Shown here one piece after another: positions 1 through 14,554 of a stretch of DNA of 64,000 nt. Every line of letters starts with the position of its first letter. Positions within the stretch are counted from its first letter, which is position 1. The position numbers were made by a program, and so were the translations under genes. The notes below the pieces were generated by a model. That model made no database searches. It saw only the letters and a list, made by a program, of their open reading frames with translations, and was not told the DNA's origin. The DNA comes from Otis tarda (taxonomy: Eukaryota > Chordata > Aves > Otidiformes > Otididae), in the NCBI GenBank assembly GCA_026413225.1, contig CM048553.1, positions 116,814,690 through 116,878,689 on the forward strand, in the 5' to 3' direction.

Positions 1-3000
1 ATGCTGAAGGGAAAAATGGTGCTTACTTCTTAAAATGACAAAAGGCAACAAAAAAATGTTTATTGAAGTCAGTGGAAAGACTTGAAATGATTGTCTATAA
101 ATGTTTGTAACATGTGGCTTTACTATTTATAAATTCCTGCTATGCGTCTTTGTCTTTAACCATATCCAGGAGGCAAAATATTAACATAGAAATAAATTAG
201 ATAAAGACTTTCTTGCACAATTTCCATTCAAATTACATGGAACTCTTATTGCCCCCGGAATATGCATCTGGTGAGAAAAAAAAACAAACCCCTAATTTAT
301 ATGTTTAAGACTGCAAGTCCAACAAATTGCACACTGATTCATTACATAGCTAGATGCAGTCTTCTACTTAAAAGCTCCTATAATTTATTAAAGGAATCAT
401 TAACTTGATTTTTTCCACATATGTCAAGAGAATAAAACAAAATTTCCAATCTATACTGATGTTTTAGATACAACAGCTACAGTACACAGACTCAGTGGCT
501 TTGTTCACCCTGGAATTCCTGTAGAACAACCCTAGCCAGAGAAAATGTGACACCTATTCCTCTATCTTTGATTTTTCTTTTTTTTTAAGGAGGGGATGGG
601 GCTTGGAGTTTGGGAGGAAGAAGAGGCTTGCTGGTAGGTGGTTGTCTTTTTTCTCTCTCTCGCCTGCCCCCATAGAGATTAGTAATTTTATCCAGCACTC
701 AATCACTGAACAGGAGTTGAACCCTACAGTGCATAGCAGTAAATAAATAAAAAAAAAAAATGCACAGAGGTAGTAAAAACTAGTTTCACTGTTTTGTGAA
801 GCTTCATGCTACACTAGGAGCGTAAGAAAATATAATTTTGGTGTCCTTATCTCCATATTACACACAACTTGAGAGTTTGTCAATATTCTCCTAGGCTCTT
901 TTGAACATTTATCTGTGAGCATTGGCAGCTGTGACAGGATGACTGCTTGCTGAATACCAAATGTAGCAACACAAAGCTGTCATTCTTCAACAGGTTATTA
1001 CTTGTAAACGATTATTATTTAAGATAAGTTTTCTACATATATTTAAGTCAGACTTTCCATCATCTCTGGGTTCTAGGAGGATGTAAAATATTTTGATATA
1101 AATTGTATCTTTAAGCAGTACATGTAATATTAATACTTCTGTGTAAGTGGATCTTTGTATTGAAAAAGTATTTTATTATTCCCTAATATACCAAGGTCTT
1201 ATATATATACTACTGTTTACACTAATGCTTATTATTAATACACTATACATATTTTTAATGGAATCTCCTACAAAATGTAATTACATTATTGGATTAACAT
1301 ATAGTTTTTTACATATTTATATAAAAAATCCAGTTTGACTTTTATTGCACAGAAAATCTGCACCACTCTGAATGTATTGAATGTCAAGGTTAGAGGTGAA
1401 TAATTTCTCCAGGACTTGGAAATGCTTACTTCACAATAACTTAGGAGTTGAATGAGGGTGCAGTGGGGAAGAAAACCACTTATGCCACAGAATTGCAGAT
1501 GCGCTTTTAGAATAGAACTGCTTCCATACCACTATACGTCTGTGGATCTTAAGTGATCTTTGTTTCTGTGAATTCTCTACTGCTGAGAGGGTGAATGAAA
1601 TTAACTCAAGAGCTGGAGATAAACTGTATTTCCTTTAAAGAAAATCCTGATCTCATTAAAAGGTTTGCTAATCATCCCACAGCAAATAATATGTAATTAT
1701 AGTACATATGCAATGCAGAAAGTATCTGGCTATTACAAAAATTGACTGGTTTTGTTGATTTCAAGATACATTTTTCTAGCATACCTTGAAGCTACAAGTC
1801 CATTAACTAGATAAAAAGAGATTATTTAATTAATTAAATTACTTTGGGAAGATGCAGGAAATGTTTCTTACACACTTTATTTTTCTTTTTCTTAATTTAT
1901 TCTTTATTGAAATAATGTACTTTAATGGTAATAATTGAGGCAATCCAGTTCCTTTTCTCTTACAAAAAGACTGGTTTTAAAAAATAAAAAAAAAAAAAGT
2001 GGTTTCAGTGTCAGAGAAAATTAATTACTAAAGGTTTCTAGGGAGTGGAGAAAACTCATCTTTTTATACATATAGAAGCAGTATACGGTATAAAATGTTC
2101 CATATAGCTCATAGCATTATTTATTTGATGTACCTTCTATAATTTTTATTAAATTTAGCAAATGAAAATCATAATATTTCAAAATTATTTCAGTTGCTTT
2201 TTCCAAAAACATTGCTTTTTTCTGCATTCTTTAGTCTCATTACTACTTTATTTGGTTGCAATTGTTATGGTTATTGTTTCTTAGTTAGGTAAAGTCTACC
2301 CTTATACCCATTTTTCATGAGTATTCATGATGCTGGAACTCTATCAAATGAATACCAGAAGAAAGAAAACACAAAGGCATGCATATAGCTTCAAAGCAAA
2401 TTCACTAATAATGTGAACAAATACCCATGGGAATGACTTTATAGCATTTACTCAACTCCAGTCTTGTTTAATTACTCCTCGGAAACTGTGAACTTAAATC
2501 TGTTGTTTCACTTAATTAGACTTTTTCTTTTTAATCCAGCTTGTATTTTATTGGTTATTTTCAGATCACTTTTGTTAAGATGGCAGAAATTTAATTCTTT
2601 CTTGATTTGCATGTAAAAACATCATCATTAATGACATTACAAAAAGGAAAACAACTTAACTTTTTAAAGTAACAAAGGTTTTGTAGCCCCATCATTAAAA
2701 AAGTAATCCTGCATCCACGTTGTTTTATTCTGTTTGGAATCTTTGTGCTTCCTAATTGATGTGCTATTTTATACAGTAACAATTAAGAGGAAAAATGGGG
2801 CTGATTGAAAGCATTGATTTTGGATTAAAAACAATTAATTCCTCCAACTGTGAGCTGAATGTTCATATTGTTTGTTGCTTACAGTTACTCAGGAATCAGT
2901 TGAGTCATTTATGCAAATATCTGTATATCTCCAAGAGTTCGAAGGATCTTAGAATAGGTAATCAATTGTGCTAAACTTCTAATTTAAAATGGATTTTTCA

Positions 3001-4753
3001 TTATTATTTTCCCACTGAAAACTCCTATAGGGCATAGGAGCCATAGTCATAGACTAGCACTTTTCTTGGATAGGCAGACTGTAAAAACTGCACACGGACC
3101 TTACCCAAAGAGCACAGTCTAAATGTAAGCTGAAAGGTCACGTGCAGACCCACGGGATGAAGAGCATATGAAGCTTATTAGGGAACTTCATTGACATATC
3201 AGCAGGAGAGTTATTTTCAAGCTTTTTATTAAGTTTTGCATTGAAGCGAAAGAATTTTCAGAGATGAAAAGTGGTCAGTCCTTCCACTTCTCAGTCTCCC
3301 AAGTGTGAGAAATAGTGTTTGTAAGCACTTGAAATTTAACACATGAGCAATAGAGGCAGGCATAAGAGGATGTGGGAGCCAGTATCGAGTGAAAAGTGAT
3401 AATATGTTGGGAGGGACATAGCTGTAAAGGACTTTGAAAGTGAAGAAAGAAGCTTATGCTTTTGTAACTGGAAAGGGGCAGGCAGCAAAAAGAGAGCACA
3501 TGGTATCAAAGCTTAGAAAATGGTCACCACAGCAACATTAAGAGTGAAACAAAGTTGTACTTATCATCAGAGGACTGAGGTGACAAAAGCCTGAGTATGT
3601 CAGCTGCATCTGAGTTTCCAAGTCCTTAAGGACACTTAGCTTTTAAGGAGAAAAGGGACATCTAAAGTATATCTCCTGCAAGGCAGTGAAGGAACGGAAT
3701 ATTCTGGCTTCAGGGAAATATACTTTTTGGTGGGGCGAGGTGTGAAGGTCTGCTGGTTTTTTGTTGTTCTTTTTTCTTTTCTTTTAGCTGATCCAGAGCA
3801 ATTTATTTTGAGTCAATTCTGAAAAATAAAATAAAAAAAGAAGCTCAATTCAAAGTTTCCTTTACATAAAGTTGTTTTCGTGAGCCAAATGATATTTTAG
3901 TGGACAAGGTCATTAAATAAAATAAAGTTTGATTTAGCAGAAAGTAAATTTTCTGTCAGAAATCATTCCAATGAGAAACTTTTAACTATCTTAAAGTGAA
4001 CTTTTCATAAGCAATCCAATATCTGGCAGGGATTATCCAAAAAAATATTTTCAAATTATAAGACACTTTGCATGCAAGTACAACTAGGTCATGAATAACT
4101 TGACAATCAAAACCAGGCTGCATTTATATACTGTTAAGTAATGACTAAACCATCAATATTTAAGAAAACATTTGTGAACCTGATTTTTTTTTTGTTCTGA
4201 GTACTGAACAAACTGTCAAAAAATATACTTTGCAAAATGGTCAAGTAATCATTTGTAACTGTTATGTCATTACTATTTTGCTTCTTCATCACCACTACTT
4301 TTCTTTTTCTTTCCCAATTTAGCATAAAAAAGCATTATAACAAGTACATTTTCTTAACCCTAACCTAGCCCATAGAGAAAAAATGCACACAAATCATGCT
4401 GTAAGTAAAATACTTCTATGTTATTTCTGCCTTTGTGCACTGTCATGGACCACAGTGAGAGTGAGTATCTGTAAAGATTATTTTAGGTTACCTCAGGTTG
4501 CTTTAGAAAATTTAGCTAAGATTAGACAATAGTAATAAACATGGAATAATAACTTCTGTAGATAAAATTGAGAGAGCAAGAAAGAACACGAAGAAACTGG
4601 TAATCACCTTCCTCTCTGTCAAAGCTTTGAATGACAAAGTTTAGCTGGTAACTAGAGCTTGGTACTGAAGTATTGCAAACTACCACCTTCACAGTCATAA
4701 TCTGTGATGGGCTGTACTTGGCTGGAAATATTTATCATTGTGGGACTCATCTT
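1..4753. other. AT-rich non-coding DNA, no gene seen
   Basis: I see no exon, RNA gene or recognisable transposable element in this stretch. It is AT-rich with many short A and T runs (for example near 750 and 1980). Open frames are all under 80 codons, lack recognisable domains and are expected by chance. A 16-bp perfect palindrome made of TTAATTAA-type sequence lies at 1824-1839; such sites can bind homeodomain proteins but are also common by chance in DNA of this composition. Confidence 0.6.
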
Positions 4754-5905
4754 TCATAGAATCGTAGAATAATTTACCCTAGAAAAGATCCTTAAAACCA
4801 TTGAGTCCAACCGTCAACCTAACACTGCCAAGTCCACCACTAAACCATGTCTCTAAGCTCCACATCTACACTTTTTAAAAGTATTTCTATGGATGGGGAC
4901 TCCACCACTTCCCTGGGCAGCCTGTTCTAGTGCTTGGCAACCCACTAGGTGAAGAATTTTTTCCTAATATCCTATCTAAATCTCCCCTGACACAACTTGA
5001 GGCCATTCCCTCTTGTCCTATCACTGGTTACTTGGGAAAAGAGACTGACACTGACCTCGCTACAACCTCCTTTCAGGTAGATGTAGAGAGCAATAAGGTC
5101 TCCCCTGAGACTCCTTTTCTCCAGGCTAAACAACCTCAGTTCCTCAGCTGCTCCTCATAAGGCTTGTTCTCTAGACCCTTCGCCAGCTTTGTTGCTCTTC
5201 CTTGGATGCACTCCAGCACCTTAATGTCTTTCTTCTAATCAGGGGTCCAAAACTAGACACAGTATTCAAGGTGTGGCCTCATCAGTACTAAGTACCGGGG
5301 GGCAATCATTTCCCTACTCTTACTGGTTACACTATTTCTGATACAAGCCAGGATGCTGTTGGCCTTCTTGGTCACCTGGGCACACTACCAGCTCATATTC
5401 AACTGTCTATCAACCAACACACCCAGGTCCTTTTCCACTGGGCAGCTTTCCAGCCACTCTTCCCCAAGCCTATAGCATTGCATGGGGTTGTTGTGACACA
5501 TATGCAGGACCCAACACTTGCCTTCTTGAATCTCATTCAGTTGGCCTAGGCCCATCAATCCAGCTTGTTCAGATGCTGTAGAGCCTTCCTACCTTCAAGC
5601 ATAGCAACACTCTCACCTATCTTGGTGTCATCTGTAAATGTACTGACAGTGTACTCGATCCCCTCATCCAAATCATTCATAAAGATATTAAACAGCTCTG
5701 GCCCAAATAATGAGCCCTGGGAACACTACTTGTGATCAGCTGCTAAGTGGATTTAACTCCATTCACCATAACTCTTTGGGTCTGGCAATCCAGCCAGTTT
5801 TTGACCCAATCAAAAATAAAGCCTGAGCAGCCATTTTCTCCAGGAGAAAACTGTGGGAAATGGTGTCAATCCAGGTAAGTAACATCCACAACCTTTCCTG
5901 GTGAT
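4754..5905 (-). mobile_element. Old CR1 LINE fragment (3' part)
   Basis: Read on the minus strand this is the 3' portion of a CR1 non-LTR retrotransposon. At the low-coordinate end the plus strand begins with TCATAGAATCGTAGAAT, the complement of the CR1 3'-terminal octamer repeat. Next comes the usual 3' region (phrases such as 'tgagtccaaccgtcaacc' and 'ccaccacttccctgggcag'). Reverse-transcriptase coding sequence then follows to about 5905, where it ends at the part that normally reads into the motif before the RT palm. The copy is clearly decayed: many substitutions and no long open frame, so it is older than the CR1s at 15.1, 34.4 and 58 kb. It is about 1.15 kb, against about 4.5 kb for a full-length CR1, and is 5' truncated as most CR1 copies are. 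An A-run at 5909-5920 lies just beyond its 5' edge. Confidence 0.93.
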
Positions 5906-7589
5906 ACCAAAAAAAAAAACTTGCTGATGTATCATTGCAATTTCCCTATGTCTTAATTTCCTTCCAAATCCACTAGAAGTTCAAAACTTGTGAGTTTTTT
6001 TTCAGAGTATTGACACTGTTTTTTATATACTTTCTTCCTTATTTAGCTTCCTTTGTTTAGCCAGCCTATTTTTCTCTTTTTTTTTGAGAAACATATTTCA
6101 AGGATAGTTATTGCCTTTTTCTTTATATTTCATATCTCTGGATATGGTGAACTATTCTGTGATAGTATGTGATAAACTTACTGAAACAATTTGCCCACCT
6201 TTTTTATCCTGGCACTATTTTTTTATGAGGGTGATTTGAGACGTAAGTGTCTTTTCAATCATCAATTATTTTTTTAAAGACAAGTCTACTCATTTTGGGG
6301 TAAAGCATTGCTTTACAACCTACCTAGAATAAGCTCAAAAATTAGTTGCCAAATAGATTATATGCCAGAATCAAATTCAGAACCTGCGTGTACTAGAGAG
6401 AAAATAAAGCATGGCAGCACAATATCACTGGTCAGTGAATGTAAGAGATCCTGTTCTGCCCCTTTCATATCCATCTCATCTTTAAAAACATGCTGTAAGA
6501 GTCTCAGATCTGAAGCAAGTATAGGTGAGTGTCTTATAGCCTCTAATTACCAATGGTGTCCTGGAGGCCTAACAATAATCTAGCACATGGATGCTTGCAG
6601 AGATTATTACTCTCCCTTTTCAAAGGCAAATTATCTGTAGCATGATGAAATATATTGTCTAGCATACAGAAATTTTAGTTTAAAAATTAAAAAGCATGGA
6701 ACTAAGACATTCGGCTTTTCTTGAGAGAGCATGGTTTTACTTATGTTTCTCTATGAATAATTGTTTTGCATAAAGATTGCACTAAAATATGTGAAAATAT
6801 TAACTTGAATATGTTCTTGAAGTGCTTTCACTGAGGCCTCTTCATCTCAATTACATGAGACGCTGGTGCATGGGATCTTTCATATTACTGGGTGCTACAT
6901 GAAGCAGGTGAAGCCTGAGGCCACACAGTACTACAGAATTACCAAATGTGACTATATCCCAAAGCAATACATGCCCTGCTACATCTTTTGACTAAATTGT
7001 CTCATGAATATGCAAAATGTGGTTAAATAGTGGAGAATGCAAAATTATTTACAATTCAAATGCCATCACTCAAATGCATATTAAAATTAATTACTTTTGG
7101 ATAAATGCTAATGAATAGGAAATAATTCTGTTTTAAAAAAATAAGAATATCATACATCAATAATTGATGTATTTTGCTTTTGAAACTAAGTAGCTTCATT
7201 TCCAGTTAAATAGAAACAATGGCACACTAGTTATTTGTACTAACTGCTCTTTTATCAGAACTTATGCTTATGTCTACAAATAACTTCATGTTGCTTTTCT
7301 CCTTCTCAGCATGGCCTTAGTCAGAATTAGTTTATGCATAATTAGGTTTTGCATATACAGATCAACACCTTGGCACAAACATGATGCATGACTAGATCGG
7401 ACATGCTAACTGTCAAAAATTCATAACCCAGGTATCGACCAACAAGGGAAAAGTAGACATGCTTCATGTTTGCTTCTGTGTACTGTTTGCAGGGATGGAT
7501 TAAGTTCTGAATGATGGGTAAAAACTCCATGAGGTTAGTAATTTTCTGAAGTTATTATCTTAAAAGACATGCTTGCACTCAACACTGGA

Positions 7590-7622
7590 ATAGTACAAGC
7601 ATAGTACATCAATAGTACAATC
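7590..7622. repeat. Three tandem copies of an 11-bp unit
   Basis: Three adjacent 11-bp units share the core ATAGTACA followed by AGC, TCA or ATC (7590-7600, 7601-7611, 7612-7622). The regular phase shows a tandem duplication event, probably replication slippage, followed by point changes in the last three bases of each unit. Confidence 0.85.
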
Positions 7623-9419
7623 TATCCTATTGGTGATGGCATTTTGAATCATTAACTTCTTACCCGTACCTTTCTGCTTTTCGTGTCAGTTTCTTCTACA
7701 TGTTTTTGTGATGGGTAAAACAACACAACACTGGCTGCTGCTGTGCGAAATAGTTAATTCCTATAGTTTAAGTCAGATAGATTCACACGTAATATTATCC
7801 AGTAGAATAGGAGCTTCCATAAAATACACTAAATAGGAAAGCAAAGACTGAAAAAGTCAGAGTCTAACAGAAATGTTAATAAATAACTTAGAATCACTGA
7901 GGAGCAAGAAAAAAAAAGATCCTTCTTAGCAAATATACAGTGTTCTGCTTTTAAAATTCCCATTTTAGGATGGATTAAATGTACTTCTTGAATGGCCTAC
8001 ACTGAAGTGAAATAAAAGGATCCTCCATTTCAGTTGTCATTAAAATTGAGCTTAAATCTCAGCTTTAGAAAAGGTGTTACCTTCTGCTCAGGCAATGAAC
8101 GAAAGGTCAAGTTTTTGTAGGTAATGTAATCTTCAAAATCTCGTTACTTCATAGTGGTTTGGACAGACTTTTTAAAGAGTCTAGACATAGCAGAAAGAGT
8201 AATTTCCATTGAAACATTGACGGAAATCAGCCTGTGCACTTGCTCTGTTTCATCTCCCCCCGGGGCTCCCTGCCTCACCAGGCTGCTGGTTGCCAGGAGC
8301 ACTGGCTGCTAGAGGAAAGCAGCTCCCATGAAAGCTGTCTTCTGAAACAATTGCATGGATTCAGACACCTGGAAACAAACTGTAAATTTCTGTTCCTCCT
8401 ACAGCAAATTGTTCAGAAGTCATCATCTTAGTTTAATCCCATGTCTGTGTTGCCTCAGTGCAGTGCTATTAGGCCACACTGCCCATCTATACCTCAACTA
8501 TGAATTTTAACAAACTCTGCTCTACCATATATATGCATTCTTTTCCTGCCTATGCATGCAAAAAACTTTCAATTCTAACTTAACTTTAATTAAAATTAAT
8601 AAAGTAGTGCCATTGACAATAGTGACTGTATAAATCAAAAGCGAGTTTCCTCATGGTACCTCAATGCAAGTGCCATTTTTACAATAACTTCTGATTGATC
8701 CCACTTTCTCACAGATTTTTGCAATTCCTGTATTTCTGGGTGATTTTAGTCCAATCGTTAGTGTTAAAGCAAAGATCATTTATCTCATGAGAGTGATTAG
8801 AAACAAGCTTTCTACCAAGTATTTTTTATAACATGAAAATATTTAGGATTCAAGTTTGATTAGTTCAATAAAAATTCAGTGAAGAGCAAATTATGGAAAA
8901 AATAACAATAATTTATGAAACCATTATCCCTCATCTCCATATTTTTCCTTCAGTTAGATATACCAGTGTGGCCCTCTGCAAGCTGTACAGAACTGTGACT
9001 ACACCCAGGACTGAGGGTCAACAGATTGGTACTAAAATTTATTGGAATTAACTGTAAAGGGCTCCTAATTTATCTTCTGGCATGGTGTCTTTGTAGCCCA
9101 TTCACATTTTCAGGTGGAAGAATATTTGTGCATTTGTACTGTGATGTTTTCCTTCTAGATATGTGTCAACTAGAATCTAAAGTTGACTTCCTGATGTGTT
9201 TCACAATGAAAAAATCAAGATCACTCCTGCAGATTTGGGACTGCCTGAATGCAAAAGAATCTAAATAATCTCTCAATGCTATAAATGACTTCCAGATCTA
9301 ATGGTACAGCTCATAGATGAAGGTATGATGTATGTATGAGAGTATGTGAGTGCCCAGTGATTGATACATTTCACAGTTTATCTTTCACAGCGCCCAAGCA
9401 GAGTATATCAAAGAACGCC

Positions 9420-9490
9420 TCCAAAATCCCAAACCACCACCCCCACAAAAAAAAAGCCAAAAAAAAAAAAGAACAAAGAAAAAAAAATTT
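9420..9490. repeat. A-rich low-complexity stretch
   Basis: The plus strand is a run of A tracts broken by single C or G bases, preceded by a CCACCCCCAC patch. It may be the decayed tail of a retroposed sequence, but no body of such an element is recognisable on either side, so I call it simple low-complexity DNA. Confidence 0.7.
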
Positions 9491-11710
9491 TTGAAGGCAT
9501 CTTGTGAAAACAACACAACGCAAAACAAAAACGAAGTCACAGTTTTCAAGTAAGTACTTTAATTTTTGTTTCTCATTAAAATTTAAATATTTGCAGCCAC
9601 TTAAAGTGATCATCATTTTTGCAGTTCACTTAGTCTGGGCAGTGAAAATGAAAATATACTCTCTATACAGTAAACGTGTATTTAGAGTATATATATTTCT
9701 ATATAGTAATTTTCAATTCTCTTTTGTATATGTTTGCATAGTGCTGCAGAATGTTGATCATAACTGAAGCAAGGAACATTCAAATACAAAGTATTCTGTT
9801 CACATTAAAATTAAAGTCATAAAAATACATTCTGTAGATGTTAGAGCTTATGATATTGTAAGCCTTTCTTGAAAACTTTCGGCTTTCCAACAGTTTCTAC
9901 AAAAAAAAAGTCTACATGATGAAAACATTTTTTAAGGGAAATAAATTAAAGCAAAGCATGTAAATGATTTATTGAAAGGCAGAAAGTAACTATCCAATCT
10001 CACTTTTTTACAGAAAGAAAAGGTGTCGGAGTAAATTTTGTATTTCATGCACCAGAAAGAACGCTTTTGATAATCCACATCTTTGATCAGCTAGAAACTG
10101 ACTGGAGACTATGCAGTCTTTGGAGACAGAAATAAATGAAATGCCTCCAAACAGCTGAAAATCAACTTACTCACTTAGGGAAATGATAAGCCAGGTTTTG
10201 GATTTGATTTTGTTAGTGATAGAAGTACTCTAGTAATCTTAAAAAAAAAATTGCAGGACACAAAAAAAACCCTCAGGTACTCAGTAGGTCATATCAAAAA
10301 GCAACAGGCATTACAGATTGTGAGGTTGAATGATTGTGTGACTCAGAAAATGTGCTGTAGTCAGACTTCTGTGATATAAAAAATTTATATGTAAGTGGTT
10401 ACTTTCTAATGTTAAGTTCTCTGTTCTCTTTAAAGTTGGCTTTATATACAAAATGTGAACTATGTGTGCTCCTGTAGTTAGATTTCTGCTTGAAGTTGAT
10501 GTCTATGTTTTGTTATTTTTAGAGTGGAAATGTGTTGAATTTAATACTAAATTGATATAAACTAGTTCTATCAGTGTGTGTCATGTGATTCAGGACATTA
10601 GTGAAAATAAATAAGGGAACCAAGTAAAGGATATTCTGGCTATTTTTTATGGTGTAATGTGAATGTAATGGAATTAAGGCTCAGTTTCTTTTTGGGTGTT
10701 TGATTTGGGCTTTTTTCACCCTTTTCTTAATAGTTCTAACCTGAAACAGTATGTGTTCCCTCAAAATACTGGAACAAAAGAGAATGTGTAAATTGTGCCA
10801 TTACAGCGTTCAACGGTATCTCATCAAAATGTCTGAGGAAATAGGTATGTAGCAGTAAAATATTAAGGCACCAGTGTACAGTGTACAATGAGGCTTTTAG
10901 GTAAGTAAATTTACATATTCTACTAATATTATCAGTACAGCTCTTTCAGTCTTGGAAATAGAGAAGAAAGCATCTCCTGATGCTAGTCCAGGGCCTATCA
11001 GAGCTTGATCTGTAGCTTTGCAAGTTTTCAAGCTGACCAGCACTGGTAGGCATAGTTTTCAGCTTTTGTTAGCAGTGGAATGGGAATTACTTGCACAGAT
11101 AACATTTGTTAAGTGTTAAAACCAGTGCTGCTCATTTAGCTGTCATTGCTGTACTTTGAAATCAGCTGAAAGCAGTAAAATGGAATGCAGTATAGAGAGG
11201 CTGTTCTCAATATTCTGACCTCCCTCATAACATTCAGGGGTCTGATTGCAGCAGCAGTTTTGACAGGGTTAGTCTAGAAATCATCTTTTGCTGTGTTCTA
11301 TTCTCAACTTTCAGAAATGTGTGCAGAAAGTTTAGGTTATTGCACCACAGTGAATAACTTGATGGACCTTTTGGAATATGCAAGGTAGTTTTAGTTGCTT
11401 GCTTGTCCTTTTCCCTTTAAAAAATTACTTCTACTGTGGCCTTCCCTTTTCGTTCCGTGGTAAGCATTCAATATTCTGAATTACTTTTGGTGTGTTTATT
11501 ATCAAAACCCAGAGGATAAAAGGATACAGGGGAGTGTGCAGTGATATAAGCCAACCTGGATCAACATGAAGCCATAATTTTATGTCCCACCTAACAAACT
11601 CTCATGGGAGTTAGTGCTCATTAGCATTACATCATGCCAAAGTGAAAAGATTCTGCTAATTTGGGCCCCAGTTATTCCCTGTGCAAGTTTGCTGGGGTAG
11701 CTACCTGGAA

Positions 11711-11883
11711 GCCTCTCACTTACAGAAACTTTGATTCAAAATAGACGTTTTAAATATAACTTGTAAAAATATCAACACTCACTAGGAATATAGGCAGAAA
11801 AAGAAAAAAAATCTTTCATCTTTTGCATACCCTTCCATTCCTGCTGAACTCAGAGCTTTGCATTTGTATAACCTTTCCCCTTT
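11711..11883 (+). repeat. Duplicated block of unknown family, copy A
   Basis: This block is strongly similar, in the same orientation, to 16073-16270. Shared landmarks in the same order are CTTACAGAAA, TTTGATTCAAAATAGAC, TTTAAATATAA, TTGTAAAAA, GACTCACTAGG-like, AATATAGGCAGAAAAAG, CTTTCATCTT and ATTCCTG. A weaker match resumes at TTTGTATAACCTTTCC after a gap of roughly 40 bases present only in the other copy. Upstream of about 11711 I see no clear similarity. It matches no CR1, LTR or MIR consensus that I know. It could be an old interspersed repeat represented twice here, or a local duplication. Confidence 0.8.
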
Positions 11884-14554
11884 TATAAAACAAAAAGTTT
11901 TGTCAAGCATCCTAACTTATCTGCCATGAAGCAGTTTATAACAGCAATTTGCTTTCATGATCTAAAAGTTTAAAAATAGTTGTCAATGGTAAGTCAGCAA
12001 CTAAAGGTGATAAATAAGAGAAATGATGAGGTATGGAAAACAAGCAAGTGTACAGTATGATTTGTCAATATATTATTTGCACTTGGGTAAATAATTTCTT
12101 TTGGAACAATCCCTTAGGGATCAATTAAAATTGTGCCCCAGATTATCAAATGAAGCTCTAATAATGAGCTCAAATTCCTTCAGCCACTGTATGCAGCCTA
12201 ATGAAGAGCAAAAAAGCAAAGCGTAGCTGATGCAAGAGTTTTATGCTTAAGTCCTCTACATTTAAGTAAAGTAAGAGACAAAAATAATATACACTAAGGA
12301 CTAGATTCATTAGAAGGACTAAATGCCTGTTTAGACAACTAATTCCAAGAGAGGGTATTTTGCTATAGATCCCAGTGGGAGAGAAGTCTTTATTTTGGCT
12401 AAGAGACATGCCAACACTCTGGGGAAAGGGAAGGAAAAGAAAATGTGACACACTTTCAGTTTCCTTTTGGCATTGGATGTTTTCCCAGACTGCAGTTGAG
12501 TGTGCTGGTGTCTGTGAATGCTGTTCTTCAGCAGTGACCCCTTACCATGGCATTTCTCTGCACCTAGAAAAGTGTTTATTTCTACACAAGATAGATTGTC
12601 CCAGAGGATATGAAAAAAAATATGTTAAAATGCAAATGTATATGAAAGAGAGGTCAAGAGTGGAAAGAACTTCATGAGCTGTTGGCGCAGAAGACATACC
12701 AGGTGCTATTTGAGTACCCAGAAAATACAAATTAAGAAGCACAGTATGGAGTCCTTCTGTTAGACGGATAAAGAAGAAGGAAGAAGGCACTTACATAGTG
12801 AGAGAGTAGAGGAACTATGAAAGATGCAGGAATAGACTTAGAAAGGGATGAAGAATTAAAATACAGAGGAAGGCAAGTCTTAAAAAATACATTTGACATG
12901 TAGTATGTAAAAATACCCCATACCAGAGTGAGAAATTACAGGATGAAGGCAGAATATAGAGAATGTCTGAAATCCTGCTGAAATAAAGTACAGACTAACA
13001 GTGAGAGAAACCTGCTCTCAAGGGAAGACTGTATTGGAAAGGATTAAGACATTATGAGTTAATGATTTAAACCATGTTGTTTCAAAGGTTTTAGTGATAA
13101 AGAGAAATAGGGAGAAAAAATTATGATAGTGAACCTGAGATCAAAGGTGGACTTTTTAAGAAGAGAGAGAATGTTTAGGTGTCATGGCACTAGGTTATAT
13201 GCTACGGGTGAAACTGTATCTGCAGTCTCATGACACACATATATATAGCAGATCTAAATCAGTGAAACACCAACAGTCTTCTGTCTGGGACTTAATATGT
13301 GATCAGCTTGGCTTTGTCTGGAGTGACTGTATTTGAATAGAGAATTATTTCAGTCTATAGAGAATTATTTCTGTCTATTGTGATATCTCTACTACTGTTC
13401 TTTTGGATTTTAGCCCAGCATGGAGGATGGGAAGAATACAAACAAACAAAAGCTGGGGAAAGTTAAGATCTCTGTAACCAACACAGAGCTGTCATCTTGG
13501 TAAATATAGATACACAGTCATAACTATATGCAGAATTCAACATTATGTAAATACATCTGGATAAGCACAGAAGGTCAGGCATGATTTATTTTTCAAGAGG
13601 CTGATGAACTCTTGAAGGACTATAGTGCAGCTGAGAATTGGCAGGGATCTGTGCAGCGGCTGAAAGCAAAAAAATTAGTCAAGACTGTGGACATAGAGTG
13701 AATATTTTTCAAATTGACAGCACTGGAAACTGGTATAATATCCATACCCAAGAAATGAATATGGTATGAGGATCAGGGGTATAAACTTCCCTATAATTAC
13801 ATCCCTGAAAGGTGAAAAATAATGTGGATGTAAGAGATTCAGACTCTAACTTTGTTTCCTTTTTTTTTTTCTTGTTTTAATAGTCCCAGAAAACATTTAT
13901 CTAAGTAGTAGATCTCACGATTCAGAAATGTGTAAACTGGAAAGCAGACTGATGATATACTTTCATTTTATGGAGGCTTTAACAATTACAATAATGAGTT
14001 TAGTGTTTGTTGCTTTCAGCCAGATTTGAACTAGTGACCCAGACAGGAAAAGATTAATTTACAACCGAACTTTTTTTAACAATGTGGAACACGGAGATTT
14101 AATAGATTATATTTTTTATAACTAAAAAAAAAAAATGAACACTGTTGACACTTAATTAGCTCAATGAAATAATTTATTTCAATTTTTCTGAACTAACAGT
14201 TATTTTCTGGAGGTTTTTTTCTTGCAGTAAAACTGTTTTTCAAATTTAGTCAGGAAGGATTTAGATTTTTTGCCTCCTTGGTTCCCCCTAATATTGCAGG
14301 GATTAAAATGTACAGTGATAAGGGAAAGGAAACAGCATTCCTACATAATAATTTAATTATTTACTAAAATTATTATTTAATTATCAATTCATTTAAAAAA
14401 GACATAAACCTGACATTCCAGAGGAGTTTTCCAAAAAGTTATAATTTGAAAATTAGGAAAAGCAAGAAATGCTACAATTATGCTACCACGTCTATTCAGC
14501 GGAGTATGTTTATATTTTGAGTCTGCTTAAAATACTGAGTCTCAGGTGATTCAC
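11884..14554. other. Non-coding DNA, no gene seen
   Basis: A-rich and purine-rich stretches are common (for example 12760-12900), and open frames are short and without recognisable domains. The only structured feature found is the 20-bp tandem duplication at 13337-13376. Confidence 0.55.
13337..13376. repeat. 20-bp tandem duplication
   Basis: Two adjacent 20-bp units begin ATAGAGAATTATTTC and end AGTCT and TGTCT respectively; they differ at one base. This is a simple duplication, probably by slippage. Confidence 0.9.

Larger units (their letters stand above)
5906..11710. other. AT-rich non-coding DNA, no gene seen
   Basis: No transposon family, exon or RNA gene was recognised. A slightly more GC-rich patch at about 8230-8350 carries a CCCCCCGGGG-type core but no gene signal. 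Low-complexity A-rich sequence occurs at 9420-9490. The part around 11040-11280 is repeat-free and of balanced composition, and could be conserved non-coding sequence, but I cannot test that here. Confidence 0.55.

Noticed and set aside
1824..1839. 16-bp palindrome as a homeodomain site
   Set aside because: TTAATTAA-type palindromes occur often by chance in DNA of this AT content, and no conserved context was visible.
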